DNA from: Candidatus Doolittlea endobia
GTDB taxonomy: Bacteria > Pseudomonadota > Gammaproteobacteria > Enterobacterales > Enterobacteriaceae
Assembly (NCBI RefSeq): GCF_900039485.1
Contig: NZ_LN999833.1
Location: 434,001 to 498,000, forward strand
Direction: 5' to 3'
DNA: 64,000 nucleotides
The position numbers and the translations under genes are program-made. The notes beneath the pieces are model-generated. The model searched no databases. It was given only the letters and a program-made list of their open reading frames with translations, and was not told the origin of the DNA. Within the stretch, counting starts at the first letter, position 1. Each line of letters begins with the position of its first letter. Below are positions 46,960 through 59,102 of this stretch, piece by piece.

Positions 46960-46987
46960 TTGACTCTATAATAGAAAAGTGTAGTAT
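46960..46987 (+). promoter_or_regulatory. rRNA P2-type promoter
   Basis: TTGACT (46960-46965), 16 nt, TAGTAT (46982-46987). The -35 is that of E. coli rrn P2 promoters and the spacing is the same short 16 nt. It lies 140 bp before the mature 16S start. A separate P1 was not resolved upstream. Confidence 0.65.
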
Positions 46988-47023
46988 ACGATGATGAGTA
47001 CGGCGAAGGTCGCCTCTCAGATA

Positions 47024-47037
47024 CGTTCTTTAACAAT
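47024..47037 (+). promoter_or_regulatory. rRNA boxA antitermination site
   Basis: CGTTCTTTAACAAT matches the boxA sequence TGCTCTTTAACAAT of enterobacterial rRNA leaders at 12 of 14 positions and lies 90 bp before 16S, the usual place. It recruits NusB/S10 with NusG and NusA. Confidence 0.75.
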
Positions 47038-47040
47038 ATT

Positions 47041-47060
47041 CAGATAATCTGTGTGGGCAC
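47041..47060 (+). other. RNase III processing stem of 16S precursor, left arm
   Basis: The 20 bases CAGATAATCTGTGTGGGCAC pair with 48691-48710 downstream of 16S (19 Watson-Crick pairs and one G-U). This is the long stem that encloses pre-16S rRNA and is cut by RNase III. Confidence 0.8.
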
Positions 47061-47126
47061 TTACAAGACGATATCGAAATGTCAAGTCTTGAAGAATGTA
47101 GCTTAATTCTTTGAGCATCAAGCTGT

Positions 47127-48668
<1,542 letters not shown>

Positions 48669-48690
48669 CCTAAATGATACGTTAAGTGAT

Positions 48691-48710
48691 GTGCCCACAC
48701 AGATTGTCTG
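48691..48710 (+). other. RNase III processing stem of 16S precursor, right arm
   Basis: Pairs with 47041-47060 over 20 bp (one G-U). Its survival suggests that 16S from this locus is still matured in the usual way. Confidence 0.8.
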
Positions 48711-48738
48711 ATAGATAAGTGTAACGAGCAAGTGCTGT

Positions 48739-48815
48739 AGGCTTGTAGCTCAGGTGGTCAGAGCGCACCCCTGATAAGGGTGAGGTCGGTGGTTCAAGTC
48801 CACTCAGGCCTACCA
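48739..48815 (+). tRNA. ileT: tRNA-Ile (GAT)
   Basis: 77-nt cloverleaf starting AGGCTTGTAGCTCAGGTGG, anticodon GAT in CTGATAAG, T-arm GTGGTTCAAGTCCAC, CCA encoded. It is the spacer tRNA of a 16S-23S operon; the usual partner tRNA-Ala (TGC) does not follow. Confidence 0.96.
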
Positions 48816-48989
48816 GTTCTTCTGATATTCATAATTTCAGCAATATGATTTTAGAGCGTATTGAAGTGCGCTGAGAAATTCCCCTCTTTAGGGAAAGACA
48901 TCGGAAGAGAAGTAGACCTGATGATGTTAAAGGTTGACGGGAGACCTGAGGGTCGAAGATTGACAGACGACTTGTACTAGGCTAAATAA

Positions 48990-49026
48990 TGCCTGACTGT
49001 CAGAGAAGTTAGAACTGGACAGGCTG
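48990..49026 (+). pseudogene. Internally deleted 5S rRNA remnant
   Basis: The ends resemble the 5S termini: TGCCTG at 48990-48995 and GAACTGGACAGGCT near 49012-49025 (E. coli 5S begins TGCCTGGC and ends GAACTGCCAGGCAT). About 80 nt of the body are missing. Confidence 0.5.
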
Positions 49027-49091
49027 AGCGTATGAGCGCGCTAAGTTTACTATTTATTTTTCCTTCAGCTCATATCTGTTTTTATCGTGAC

Positions 49092-49140
49092 GAAATAGAT
49101 TAGCTCATTTGGCTGAAATACTTTATGTTATCCGACCCCA
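49092..49140 (+). pseudogene. Possible tRNA-Asp remnant
   Basis: TAGCTCATTTGGCTGAAATAC (49101-49121) matches the D-arm of E. coli tRNA-Asp at about 15 of 21 positions. No anticodon arm or T-arm can be formed. Position between 5S and tRNA-Trp fits aspT. Confidence 0.4.
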
Positions 49141-49144
49141 ACTT

Positions 49145-49220
49145 AGGGGTGTAGCTCAATTGGTAGAGCGCCGGTCTCCAAAACCGGATGTTAGGAGTTC
49201 GAGTCTCTTCACCCCTGCCA
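49145..49220 (+). tRNA. trpT: tRNA-Trp (CCA)
   Basis: 76-nt cloverleaf starting AGGGGTGTAGCTCAATTGG, anticodon CCA in CTCCAAAA, T-arm GGAGTTCGAGTCTCTTC, 3' GCCA encoded. Near-identical to E. coli trpT, which ends the rrnC operon. Confidence 0.96.
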
Positions 49221-49615
49221 GCCTATCCCATGGAGTTGCCATCGATTTAAATGCGTTAAATATTTTATTGATTGTATGGCGTTTACGCTATATCTGTAAA
49301 TCAGTTTTACTCGAATTTACGTGTCACATCAAACGCCTTACTTGAGAATCTGAGTCTCTGTCAAGGTTTTTCAATACAACTTTGAAGCGTCGAAGTTCCT
49401 ATGCTGCATGGATACAACGAGAGCAAAGTTAAGCATGCAGTAAGCATGCCGTCTTATCGCTGGACTAGGGTTATTGGCATTGTTGTATGCTTTCCAACTG
49501 GTCGTTTGCCTATCTGTTTATAGCCATGTTAGCAATATTCCTTAGATAAGGAAGCTCGACGTGTTTATTTATGGAGAGAAGTTGATCGCTTAAATGAAAA
49601 AATTGTTTTCATCCT
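49221..49615. other. Gap between tRNA-Trp and the groE promoter
   Basis: About 395 bp with no open frame or remnant recognised and no clear terminator for the tRNA transcript. Confidence 0.5.
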
Positions 49616-49643
49616 CTTGAAGCTTCATCGAATACCCCCATCT
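49616..49643 (+). promoter_or_regulatory. Sigma-32 (heat-shock) promoter of groESL
   Basis: CTTGAAG (49616-49622), 13 nt, CCCCATCT (49636-49643). The sigma-32 consensus is CTTGAAA ... CCCCATNT: one mismatch in the -35 and a perfect -10. The E. coli groE promoter has the same CTTGAAG. It lies about 87 bp before groES. Confidence 0.88.
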
Positions 49644-49667
49644 TATATATCGTGAGGCCGAGCATGA

Positions 49668-50024
<357 letters not shown>

Positions 50025-50048
50025 TTCACGCGTAATCATCTGAACTGA

Positions 50049-51719
<1,671 letters not shown>

Positions 51720-51744
51720 TACCTTAGCACCGCTAGTCACTCTG

Positions 51745-51773
51745 AAACCCCCGGAGAAACGGGGGTTTTTTTT
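51745..51773 (+). terminator. groESL terminator
   Basis: AAACCCCCG (51745-51753) and CGGGGGTTT (51760-51768) form a perfect 9-bp stem around a 6-nt loop, running into an eight-T tract. Textbook intrinsic terminator. Confidence 0.93.
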
Positions 51774-52181
51774 GGTAAAAAGTATTTGAGTATTAAGGAA
51801 TGCCGGCAAGAGTCTTGAAAATTCTGCACTGTTTTATGTATTTTAATAAAATTACGTAAAATCAAGCAGCTGTTATCATAGCGCTAAGTGCTATATAACC
51901 TTAATTTTTTTCTGTAATTCTCGGAGAAGAAATGCGCAAACACTACAAAATCATTAATTCAATTAAACAAATTGCGTTATAAATTTGTATAGATTTATAA
52001 AGTTTCATTTGTTTATTTGCAAAAGATTGTTTGTAAAAATATATGCTTTCAAAATCAGAAAAGATATATGATATCGGATCCTATATAAACCTGAGTTACA
52101 ATCCAAAATCCAGTACATTTTAAAAAGTAATAAGCAACGCCTATCTTTAATTTCTTATAACAATCCCTAAGGGAAGCAGCA
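51774..52181. other. Gap between groEL and efp
   Basis: About 410 bp, strongly AT-rich. In E. coli epmB (the lysine 2,3-aminomutase that helps modify EF-P) lies in this interval on the other strand; no trace could be read. The efp promoter must be here. Confidence 0.55.
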
Positions 52182-52748
52182 ATGGCATGCTATAGCACCA
52201 ATGCATTCCGTTCCGGTCTTAAAATCATGCTTGATAACGAACCGTGCACGATCATTGAGAATGAATTCGTAAAGCCCGGAAAAGGTCAGGCCTTCAACCG
52301 GGTCCATTTACGCAAGCTAGTTTCCGGTAAAGTTCTAGAAAAAACCTTTAAATCCGGCAGCGTGGTAGAAGCCGCCGATGTAATGGATATCAACCTAACG
52401 TACCTATACAAAGATAGTGAATTTTGGCATTTCATAAATAACACAAACTTCGAACAGATGGCCGCCAGTGCTAAAGCAGTAGGAAGTAATACTAAATGGA
52501 TAGTAGAGCAGGTCGAATATGTGCTAACCTTATGGAATGGTCAGCCGATTATCGTAACACCTCCTAACTTCATAGAGCTAAAAATCAAGGAAACCGATCC
52601 GGGCCTAAAAGGTGATACTGCTGGCACCGTCAGTAAATCAGCCATACTAACCACAGGCGCGATGGTGAAAGTACCGCTGTTTGTGCAAATTGGCGACGTG
52701 ATTAAAGTCGATACACGCTCCGGCGTGTATGTTGCTCGGGTTAGATAA
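52182..52748 (+). CDS. efp: Elongation factor P
   Basis: Rescues ribosomes stalled on polyproline stretches. 188 residues, the E. coli length, three OB/KOW domains. The tip lysine that receives beta-lysyl modification in enterobacteria is conserved in [11 protein letters not shown] (about residue 34). The N terminus ([17 protein letters not shown]) is more diverged from E. coli than the rest. AAGGGAAGCAGC precedes the ATG. Order groESL-efp is ancestral. The modification gene epmB is missing from its usual place, so the modification state is uncertain. Confidence 0.97.
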   Translation: MACYSTNAFRSGLKIMLDNEPCTIIENEFVKPGKGQAFNRVHLRKLVSGKVLEKTFKSGSVVEAADVMDINLTYLYKDSEFWHFINNTNFEQMAASAKAVGSNTKWIVEQVEYVLTLWNGQPIIVTPPNFIELKIKETDPGLKGDTAGTVSKSAILTTGAMVKVPLFVQIGDVIKVDTRSGVYVARVR

Positions 52749-52786
52749 CGCGGAAAATATTCAATCGTTGCGGAAGTTGCCGAACG

Positions 52787-52843
52787 AATAATCAATGAGC
52801 TCATTAATGATTAGATAGCATACGAACAGACATGTATGCTATC
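52787..52843 (+). terminator. Hairpins downstream of efp, probable terminator
   Basis: A near-palindrome centred on ATGAGCTCAT (about 52787-52812) is followed by a perfect 10-bp stem GATAGCATAC (52814-52823) / GTATGCTATC (52834-52843) with a 10-nt loop, then CGCTCTTTCG. A third small CGAG/CTCG stem followed by ATTTTTTAA lies at about 52852-52876 and may be the actual stop. Confidence 0.5.
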
Positions 52844-53025
52844 CGCTCTTTCGAGTCTGGTCTCGCCATTTTTTAAGGACCAATAATGGCGCACTGAATT
52901 TCTTGGATAGCATCAATGCGTTTCTTGAGTTCTTTATTGTTTTTGGATAGGACTGTATAAAAATACTTAGCAGTATGGCACAATCAGCCAGCAATCGCGC
53001 TTTGATTTAATATATTACGCTCATT

Positions 53026-54017
53026 TCATCTTTCTGAGCGCGACCAAGCAGCGTCAGCGTCGCCTGATGCGTGTTTTGCTTTGATAAAGCACCACTGCTC
53101 GGTAATAAGCGCCTCTACCCCGTAGCGGCCGGCCAGCGATAATACTTCTTTAGTATTGCAATATCTTTCTACTATCTGTCCGATCGTTTTCTGTGTCGCT
53201 TCGACGCCACCGCCTTGTCCAAGCAGTTTATCGAAACGACAATTACGTGACTGATGATCGGTACAGGTAAGTACCAGATCTTCCAATCCATACATACTCG
53301 TGAAGGAGCTTAGCTCTGCGCCCATCGCTGCTGCGCCTAAGCGCGGCATTTCAGATAAATCGAGGGTAATCAATGCAGTGTGCGCATTATCTCTAAAACC
53401 AATGCAATGCCGGCGCCGATGGCGATCACGTTCATTACTTCACCTAGCCAATTGGACGCCGATGAGATCGTAATTATTGTAAACTCGGAAATTTTTACTG
53501 CAGTGCAAAAGACTCTGTAAATCAGCACTAAACGTGGTGTCACGTATCCGCTAGCGCAACGACGGTGGCAGCCTGGCTGTTAGCTCACGCGAGAAAGTCG
53601 TCCCAGATAAAACAGCTATCGGTATCTGATCGTCTAGTACGTTCATCGCCACCTCTTTTAATAGCTTGCCGATTTTAATCCATTATTTGGCCAAGGCAAT
53701 GCGAGCATCGCGGTACAAATGCGGTTTAAAATTAGTAAGCACAGATCTTAGTCATCTCAGATCTGACGTGGCTAGCAGCACTACAAGCACGTTTCGGCTA
53801 ACAGAGCCAGTGCTGCTGGCCTCGGTGTCTCTAAACGCAACGTCTGTAAAGGGGCGTCTGGGGAGAATCTTGATTCAAACGCGTTGTTTCTAGCGCCTGA
53901 ATATGAGCCATATTGTGTCTCACAGCAATGCCTTATGACCATTACACACTAGAGTGATAGCTCTAGGTCGTGTCGTCGAGCCGCACCAATAACAATCATT
54001 AAAACATTGCTAGGCAT
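53026..54017 (-). pseudogene. gpsA: Glycerol-3-phosphate dehydrogenase GpsA, decayed
   Basis: Readable over nearly the full length in shifting frames. VLMIVIGA stands near the start (about 53980), NMAHIQALETTRLN at about 53910-53870 and LDDQIPIAVLSGTTFSRELTARLP at about 53635-53560. [25 protein letters not shown] ends at about 53450, followed by NVIAIGAG. The best piece, 53373-53026, has [31 protein letters not shown] and [21 protein letters not shown]. Span about 990 bp against 1020 in E. coli. It follows secB directly, the ancestral secB-gpsA order. This enzyme makes the glycerol-3-phosphate backbone of phospholipids. Confidence 0.92.
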
Positions 54018-54020
54018 AGT

Positions 54021-54491
54021 TTATACGTCCTGATCCGACAGGCTACCTGTGCCGTCGGCTTGCCGACGCAGGTAATTCATGAACAGTGTGTCGAAATTGA
54101 CCGGCGCTAGATTTAGCTGTGGGAAGGTACCGCGGGATACCTGGCTGCTAATGCATTCTCGAGCGTAGGGGAACAAAATATTCGGGCAGCACACACTTAG
54201 GCAATGCGCGATTTGTGTGCTATTAATGCCAGAAATGGTGAATATAGCCGCCTGCTGGACTTCACACAGAAACGCGATATCTTCGCCTAACGTAGTCGTC
54301 ACGGTGACTCGTAGTACGACCTCATAGAGGTTTTCTGCCAACTGACTAGAAGCAGTGTCTAGATCTAGTTTAATTTTAGGCTGCCATTCCCATTTGAACA
54401 CTTTGGGTGTATTCGGTGCTTCAAACGAAATATCCTTGGTATAAATGCGCTGAATTTGAAATACTATTTCGGCATCATGTTGTGCTGACAT
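54021..54491 (-). CDS. secB: Protein-export chaperone SecB
   Basis: Tetrameric cytoplasmic chaperone that keeps precursors unfolded and hands them to SecA. 156 residues (E. coli 155), from [27 protein letters not shown]. Conserved stretches include [42 protein letters not shown] and the [29 protein letters not shown]-type C-terminal region. An AAAGGATT tract precedes the ATG. It lies between pseudo-grxC and pseudo-gpsA, both dead, so it is the only survivor of its operon besides yibN. Confidence 0.96.
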   Translation of the reverse strand: MSAQHDAEIVFQIQRIYTKDISFEAPNTPKVFKWEWQPKIKLDLDTASSQLAENLYEVVLRVTVTTTLGEDIAFLCEVQQAAIFTISGINSTQIAHCLSVCCPNILFPYARECISSQVSRGTFPQLNLAPVNFDTLFMNYLRRQADGTGSLSDQDV

Positions 54492-54499
54492 TGAAAATC

Positions 54500-54732
54500 C
54501 TTTGATTAAAGTTCCATATTCAAGCTGAAGCGCAGTCTGTCTCCTCTAATCTAGGTAAATGTCGTCATACACATTAAGCACATGCAAATTGTTCACCTAT
54601 GTGCTTGCCATGAATTTGGCACTGGGATTCGGTTGCTGCGTTTTATCATCTCTTCGAGCAAATCCATATGTCATTAAGGGAATTACTTAAAAGTGACCCT
54701 GTCTTCTAGCTATGCATTTCAATATTAGCTAT
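54500..54732 (-). pseudogene. grxC: Glutaredoxin 3, decayed
   Basis: On the minus strand the former start ATG reads ATA (54732-54730), followed by ANIEMHS then a stop where GrxC has ANVEIYT. Later, EEMIKRSNRIPVP (about 54665-54620) matches GrxC EEMIKRSGRTTVP, then GKHIG and DDIYLD in other frames match its C-terminal part. The CPYC active site is unreadable. Its place between yibN and secB is the enterobacterial one. Confidence 0.82.
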
Positions 54733-54757
54733 GTTTTTGCTTTTTGATGTAAATTAG

Positions 54758-55189
54758 TTATTTATCCTGAATCAGCGGTAAATTTTCTTTATTCCATCCA
54801 GATATCCCTTCTTTAAGAATATAAACCCGTTCAAAGCCGATTTTGATCAGATTTTGCGCCGGACCTCGCGAGAGGGTGCCGATAGAACAGACAATGATAA
54901 CCGGTTTATCTTTTGTTTTTTCTAATACACCAAGTTTGCCGCATCTGATGTCTTCCTTTGTCAGATTTAAGCTGTTGATGATATGTCCTTGACGGTAATC
55001 ATCTTGGTTGCGCAGATCAATAATCATCGCATCTTCCTTGTTAATTAATCGAATAGCTTCATCTCTAGTGATGTTGCCTAACTTGGAGAAACGACTTTGG
55101 CAAGTGATAAAAATTAAGGTACCCGAAAGGACTATCCACAGCAGAATAAGCATAGGATGATTACCAACAAATTGTATAATTTCTTGCAT
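54758..55189 (-). CDS. yibN: Membrane-anchored rhodanese-like protein YibN
   Basis: 143 residues, the E. coli YibN length. An N-terminal membrane segment (about 13-31, MLILLWIVLSGTLIFITC) is followed by a cytoplasmic rhodanese domain. DLRNQDDYRQGHIINSLNL carries the first signature, and the active-site loop starts at VCSIGTLSRGPA, so the catalytic cysteine is kept. It ends WNKENLPLIQDK. It heads the yibN-(grxC)-secB-(gpsA) unit. Role poorly defined in the family; its retention in so reduced a genome is notable. Confidence 0.92.
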   Translation of the reverse strand: MQEIIQFVGNHPMLILLWIVLSGTLIFITCQSRFSKLGNITRDEAIRLINKEDAMIIDLRNQDDYRQGHIINSLNLTKEDIRCGKLGVLEKTKDKPVIIVCSIGTLSRGPAQNLIKIGFERVYILKEGISGWNKENLPLIQDK

Positions 55190-55749
55190 TGGAAAGAAGG
55201 TTCCTTATTAATAAGCAACCTAACGTCAAAGAGTTCAAATATATATTGCTCTACCATAAGAAACTGACGGGAATGTTCGTCACAGCGTCAAATCTCGAAC
55301 CAACGTCGTCCGAATCAAAACGGACATTGGTTTTTCTTTTTTTAGGCAAAACAAATAGAAAAGAAACGCTTTCCGTGAGGTTGTGACTTATGATATCGGT
55401 ATACAATCATATATTATCTGCATCAGTTGTATAAAGTTGTATAAAAGGACAGTGACTCGGCAAATCTAATTCTAGGCTGATAATTATATTTAAAGCACTG
55501 GATAGAACGAAATACTCTTACTTCCATTAGATATAAATTTAGCGAAGAGTTTATATAGGTTGTTAGCACGCGACGTGAAACGCTTAGTCGTAACAAGAAA
55601 CGCGCTTCTCTAAAACGAAGAACATACTAGCGGCCTCGATTTCATCGCGCATCACACTTTAAAAGATATTAAAAGAAAATCAGCATGCAATAAAATGCAA
55701 CCGCGACAGCTTTTAAATTACCGCGTTACTCGCCCGCCGACGCGATGCA
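55190..55749. other. Gap between yibN and gyrA with an orphan plus-strand terminator
   Basis: No gene. Contains the terminator-like hairpin at 55298-55343 and, at about 55427-55447, a tandem repeat of GTTGTATAAA. The ancestral neighbour gpmM could not be read. Confidence 0.5.
55298..55343 (+). terminator. Orphan intrinsic terminator
   Basis: AACCAA...GTCCG (55298-55312) pairs with CGGAC...TTGGTT (55321-55332) across a small internal loop and an 8-nt apical loop, followed by TTTCTTTTTTT. The fold and T-tract are those of an intrinsic terminator on the plus strand, but no plus-strand gene lies upstream; yibN is transcribed the other way. Confidence 0.6.
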
Positions 55750-58395
55750 TTATGTATCGATATCACTATCCTCGACGCTATTATCCGCATTATTAGTCTC
55801 ATCAGTCTCTGCGAGACTATCATTCACTGACGCGTTACAATTTTCCACCGGATTTAAATCATCATCAACCGGTTCGACTACACGTTGTAGACCCACTACG
55901 TGTTCGTTTTGTGCGGTACGAATAAGTGTTACGCCATGGGTATTACGACTTACGATGCTTACCTCAGAGACCCTAGTGCGCACCAGTGTACCGGCATCCG
56001 TTATCATCATGATCTGATCGCAATTATCCACCTGTACCGCGCCGACTACTGTACCGTTGCGTTCACTCACCTTAATAGAGATAACCCCGTGGGTAGCACG
56101 GGATTTAGTCGGATATGCTGCCTGCGAAGTACGTTTGCCGTAGCCATACTGTGTCACTGTTAATATTTGCCCCTCGCCACGTGGCACGATAAGAGATACC
56201 AGCCGATCGCCATCAGCTAGATTGATACCGCGTACACCGATCGCGGTCCGTCCCATATTACGCACCTGACTTTCCGGGAAGCGTACTACCTTACCGTAAG
56301 CGGAGAATAACATGATCTCGTTGTTACTATCGGTTAAATCCACACCAATCAGCTCATCTCCATCGTTAAGATTGAGGGCAATGATACCAGCACTTCGAGG
56401 ACGACTGAATTCAATCAGTGACGTTTTTTTCACTGTGCCGTTAGCAGTTGCCATAAAAACATAGCGTCCTTGTTCATACTTACGCACCGGTAAAATAGCG
56501 GTGATACGTTCGTTAAGATCTAGCGGCAACAAATTGACTATCGGCCTCCCACGAACTCCGCGGCCAGCTTCTGGTAATTGATAAACCTTCATCCAGTACA
56601 TCCGTCCTAAGCTGGAGAAAAGTAAGATAGTGTCGTGTGTATTCGTCACTAGCAGGCGGTCGATAAAGTCCTCATTCTTGATGCTGGCCGCCAATTTCCC
56701 TTTACCTCCGCGGCGCTGCGCCTCATAGGCTGTCAGCGGCTGATATTTCACGTAACCTTGATGGGACAGAGTAACAATAACATCTTCTTGATTGATCAGG
56801 TTTTCAGTATTGATGTCCGCCGTATTGTCGGCAATCTCAGTGCGACGCGGATCGTGATACTGATCTTTGATGACCGCCAGTTCTTCGCAGATCACTTCCA
56901 TTAAACGGTTAGGGTTCTGCAGGATACAGGTAAGCTCAGCTATTTTTGTCAACAGCTCTTTATATTCATCTAGCAATTTTTCGTGCTCTAACCCAGTTAG
57001 TTTTTGTAGGCGCAAATCCAAAATCGCTTGAGCTTGCTGCGCGGTCAAGTAATATCGCCCATCGCGAATACCGTACTGCGGTTCTAACCATTCTGGACGC
57101 GCCACGTTGTTTCCAACACGCTCCAGCATAGTAGAGACAGCGCCTAGCGCCCATAAACGGCCAACTATGGCGGCTTTCGCTTCCGCTGGCGTTGACGCCT
57201 GGCGAATCAGCGCAATGATCGAGTCAATATTTGATAGCGCCACCGCGAGTGCTTCCAAAATATGCGCGCGCTCGCGGGCATTGCGTAATTCAAAAATTGT
57301 GCGTCGGGTTACCACTTCACGGCGGTGTTGCACAAAAGCAGATAAAATATCTTTCAGCGACAGGATCTTCGGCTGCCCTTGATGCAACGCCACCATATTA
57401 ATACCAAACGATACCTGTAGCGGGGTCATAGAGTAAAGATTGTTGAGTACCATCTCTCCTGCTGCGTCTTGTTTGATTTCAATGACAATCCGCATGCCGT
57501 CCTTATCGGATTCATCGCGCAGAGTACTGACGCCTTCGATGCGCTTTGTTTTTACTAGGGAAGCAATTGTCTCAATTAAACGGGCCTTATTTACCTGATA
57601 AGGAATCTCATGCACAATAATTGTTTCCCTGCCAGACTTTGTATCCATTTCTACTTCGGCGCGTGCACGAATATGAATTTTCCCGCGTCCGGTGCGGTAG
57701 GCTTCTTCTATGCCGCGTCGGCCATTAATAATGGCGGCGGTCGGGAAGTCTGGCCCAGGAATGTATTTCATTAGGCCTTCGACGCTGATGTTCTCATCGT
57801 TGATATAAGCCAAACAGCCATCAATAACTTCTGAAAGGTTGTGGGGAGATATATTGGTAGCCATTCCCACTGCAATACCTGAAGAACCGTTGACTAACAG
57901 ATTTGGGATCCTAGTAGGCATGACATCGGGGATTTGTTCAGTACCGTCATAGTTCGACACGTAATCGACGGTTTCTTTTTCTAGATCTGCCAGTAACTCG
58001 TGGGCGAGTTTGGCCATACGCACTTCGGTATAACGCATCGCCGCGGCAGGGTCACCGTCAACGGAGCCGAAATTACCCTGACCATCTAGTAGCATGTAAC
58101 GCAACGAGAAAGATTGTGCCATACGCACGATAGTATCGTAAACAGCGCTATCCCCGTGGGGGTGATATTTACCGATGACGTCACCGACAACGCGCGCCGA
58201 TTTTTTATAAGGTTTATTCCAGTCATTACCGAGTACTTTCATTGCGAACAGAATACGACGGTGCACGGGCTTAAGCCCGTCACGCACATCCGGCAACGCA
58301 CGTCCAACAATAACAGACATAGCATAATCCAGATAAGAACGTTGTAACTCTTCTTCAATATTGACCGGTATAATTTCTTTGGCAAGGTCGCTCAT
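55750..58395 (-). CDS. gyrA: DNA gyrase subunit A
   Basis: Breakage-reunion subunit of gyrase. 881 residues (E. coli 875). It starts [18 protein letters not shown]. The quinolone-resistance region [17 protein letters not shown] is wild type at Ser83 and Asp87. The catalytic tyrosine is in [11 protein letters not shown] (about 122). The C-terminal DNA-wrapping domain has the GyrA-box QRRGGKGK near 560-567 and ends in an acidic tail (about 845-881) rich in Asp/Glu/Asn, as in E. coli but recast. gyrB is not in the window. Confidence 0.97.
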   Translation of the reverse strand: MSDLAKEIIPVNIEEELQRSYLDYAMSVIVGRALPDVRDGLKPVHRRILFAMKVLGNDWNKPYKKSARVVGDVIGKYHPHGDSAVYDTIVRMAQSFSLRYMLLDGQGNFGSVDGDPAAAMRYTEVRMAKLAHELLADLEKETVDYVSNYDGTEQIPDVMPTRIPNLLVNGSSGIAVGMATNISPHNLSEVIDGCLAYINDENISVEGLMKYIPGPDFPTAAIINGRRGIEEAYRTGRGKIHIRARAEVEMDTKSGRETIIVHEIPYQVNKARLIETIASLVKTKRIEGVSTLRDESDKDGMRIVIEIKQDAAGEMVLNNLYSMTPLQVSFGINMVALHQGQPKILSLKDILSAFVQHRREVVTRRTIFELRNARERAHILEALAVALSNIDSIIALIRQASTPAEAKAAIVGRLWALGAVSTMLERVGNNVARPEWLEPQYGIRDGRYYLTAQQAQAILDLRLQKLTGLEHEKLLDEYKELLTKIAELTCILQNPNRLMEVICEELAVIKDQYHDPRRTEIADNTADINTENLINQEDVIVTLSHQGYVKYQPLTAYEAQRRGGKGKLAASIKNEDFIDRLLVTNTHDTILLFSSLGRMYWMKVYQLPEAGRGVRGRPIVNLLPLDLNERITAILPVRKYEQGRYVFMATANGTVKKTSLIEFSRPRSAGIIALNLNDGDELIGVDLTDSNNEIMLFSAYGKVVRFPESQVRNMGRTAIGVRGINLADGDRLVSLIVPRGEGQILTVTQYGYGKRTSQAAYPTKSRATHGVISIKVSERNGTVVGAVQVDNCDQIMMITDAGTLVRTRVSEVSIVSRNTHGVTLIRTAQNEHVVGLQRVVEPVDDDLNPVENCNASVNDSLAETDETNNADNSVEDSDIDT

Positions 58396-58920
58396 GGAGC
58401 CGCTATCCTTCTGCTAATGAAGCTTTTACCCTGACTTGAAAATATTAAAGAATACCATCTTTTTTGCAAAATGGCACCATCACGTTAAAAGGCACGGTGG
58501 AATTATTTTATATCGTGGCAAGCGCTTTACAAGCGCGACATCGTTTCCGGAAAACAGACTGTCGAACGATCAAGTTGCGCGTATACTCGGCTGATCAATG
58601 GATATTTTGCAACGTTGATGTCCATGATATGTGTGCAACACGCGACGCAGACGAAAGGCGTCACGTCGCCTGAAATAATTAATGAAAAATATGCTGCAAT
58701 GATCGCCGTTTTGATTGCCCTGTCGGTAATATCTGATTCTTAGCTCTGTCGCTTGATATGGCCGCAGTGATTCTTTCCTACCAAAACTATTTGTTTATTT
58801 GCCCTTATTAACAAATTCAGCAATTCCGTCTCCTCTGGCAACGATCGTGGTTACTGTCAGTAATTTTCATTCTTGCAAATTGACAATGGTGAGTGACTGC
58901 ACTGTTTGGTGATAGTTTAT
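58396..58920. other. Divergent gap between gyrA and nrdA, left part
   Basis: In E. coli ubiG and yfaL lie between gyrA and nrdA. No ubiG remnant could be read here. A 69-codon plus-strand open frame matches nothing known. Confidence 0.5.
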
Positions 58921-58927
58921 TCACAAT

Positions 58928-59026
58928 GTTATCCGCAAAACTAAGCTAGTTGCTCACTTGCATTGTACGGGTTTTGTCACTATCTTGTTCCCAAACTAAC
59001 AAAAGACCCTATATATAAAGTGATTG
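58928..59026 (+). promoter_or_regulatory. nrdA upstream region with DnaA-box-like and NrdR-box-like elements
   Basis: TTATCCGCA at about 58929-58937 is one base from the DnaA box TTATCCACA. CACTATCTTG follows at about 58977, and CCCTATATATAAAGTG at about 59008-59022 resembles an NrdR box. The same three elements occur in this order upstream of E. coli nrdA as I recall it, so this looks like the ancestral promoter region. Confidence 0.5.
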
Positions 59027-59102
59027 CCATTTAGCAAGGCACTGTTTTGCTTACGCGTCAGTGCGGGGTAGTTGCGGGTCACTTAGACAGGTATATTGCT
59101 AC

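Larger units (their letters stand above)
48816..49144 (+). other. Scar where 23S and 5S rRNA genes should be
   Basis: Only 329 bp separate tRNA-Ile from tRNA-Trp. No 23S segment could be recognised. Small remnants of 5S (48990-49026) and possibly tRNA-Asp (about 49092-49140) are listed separately, in the order 5S, tRNA-Asp, tRNA-Trp known from E. coli rrnC. Confidence 0.75.
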
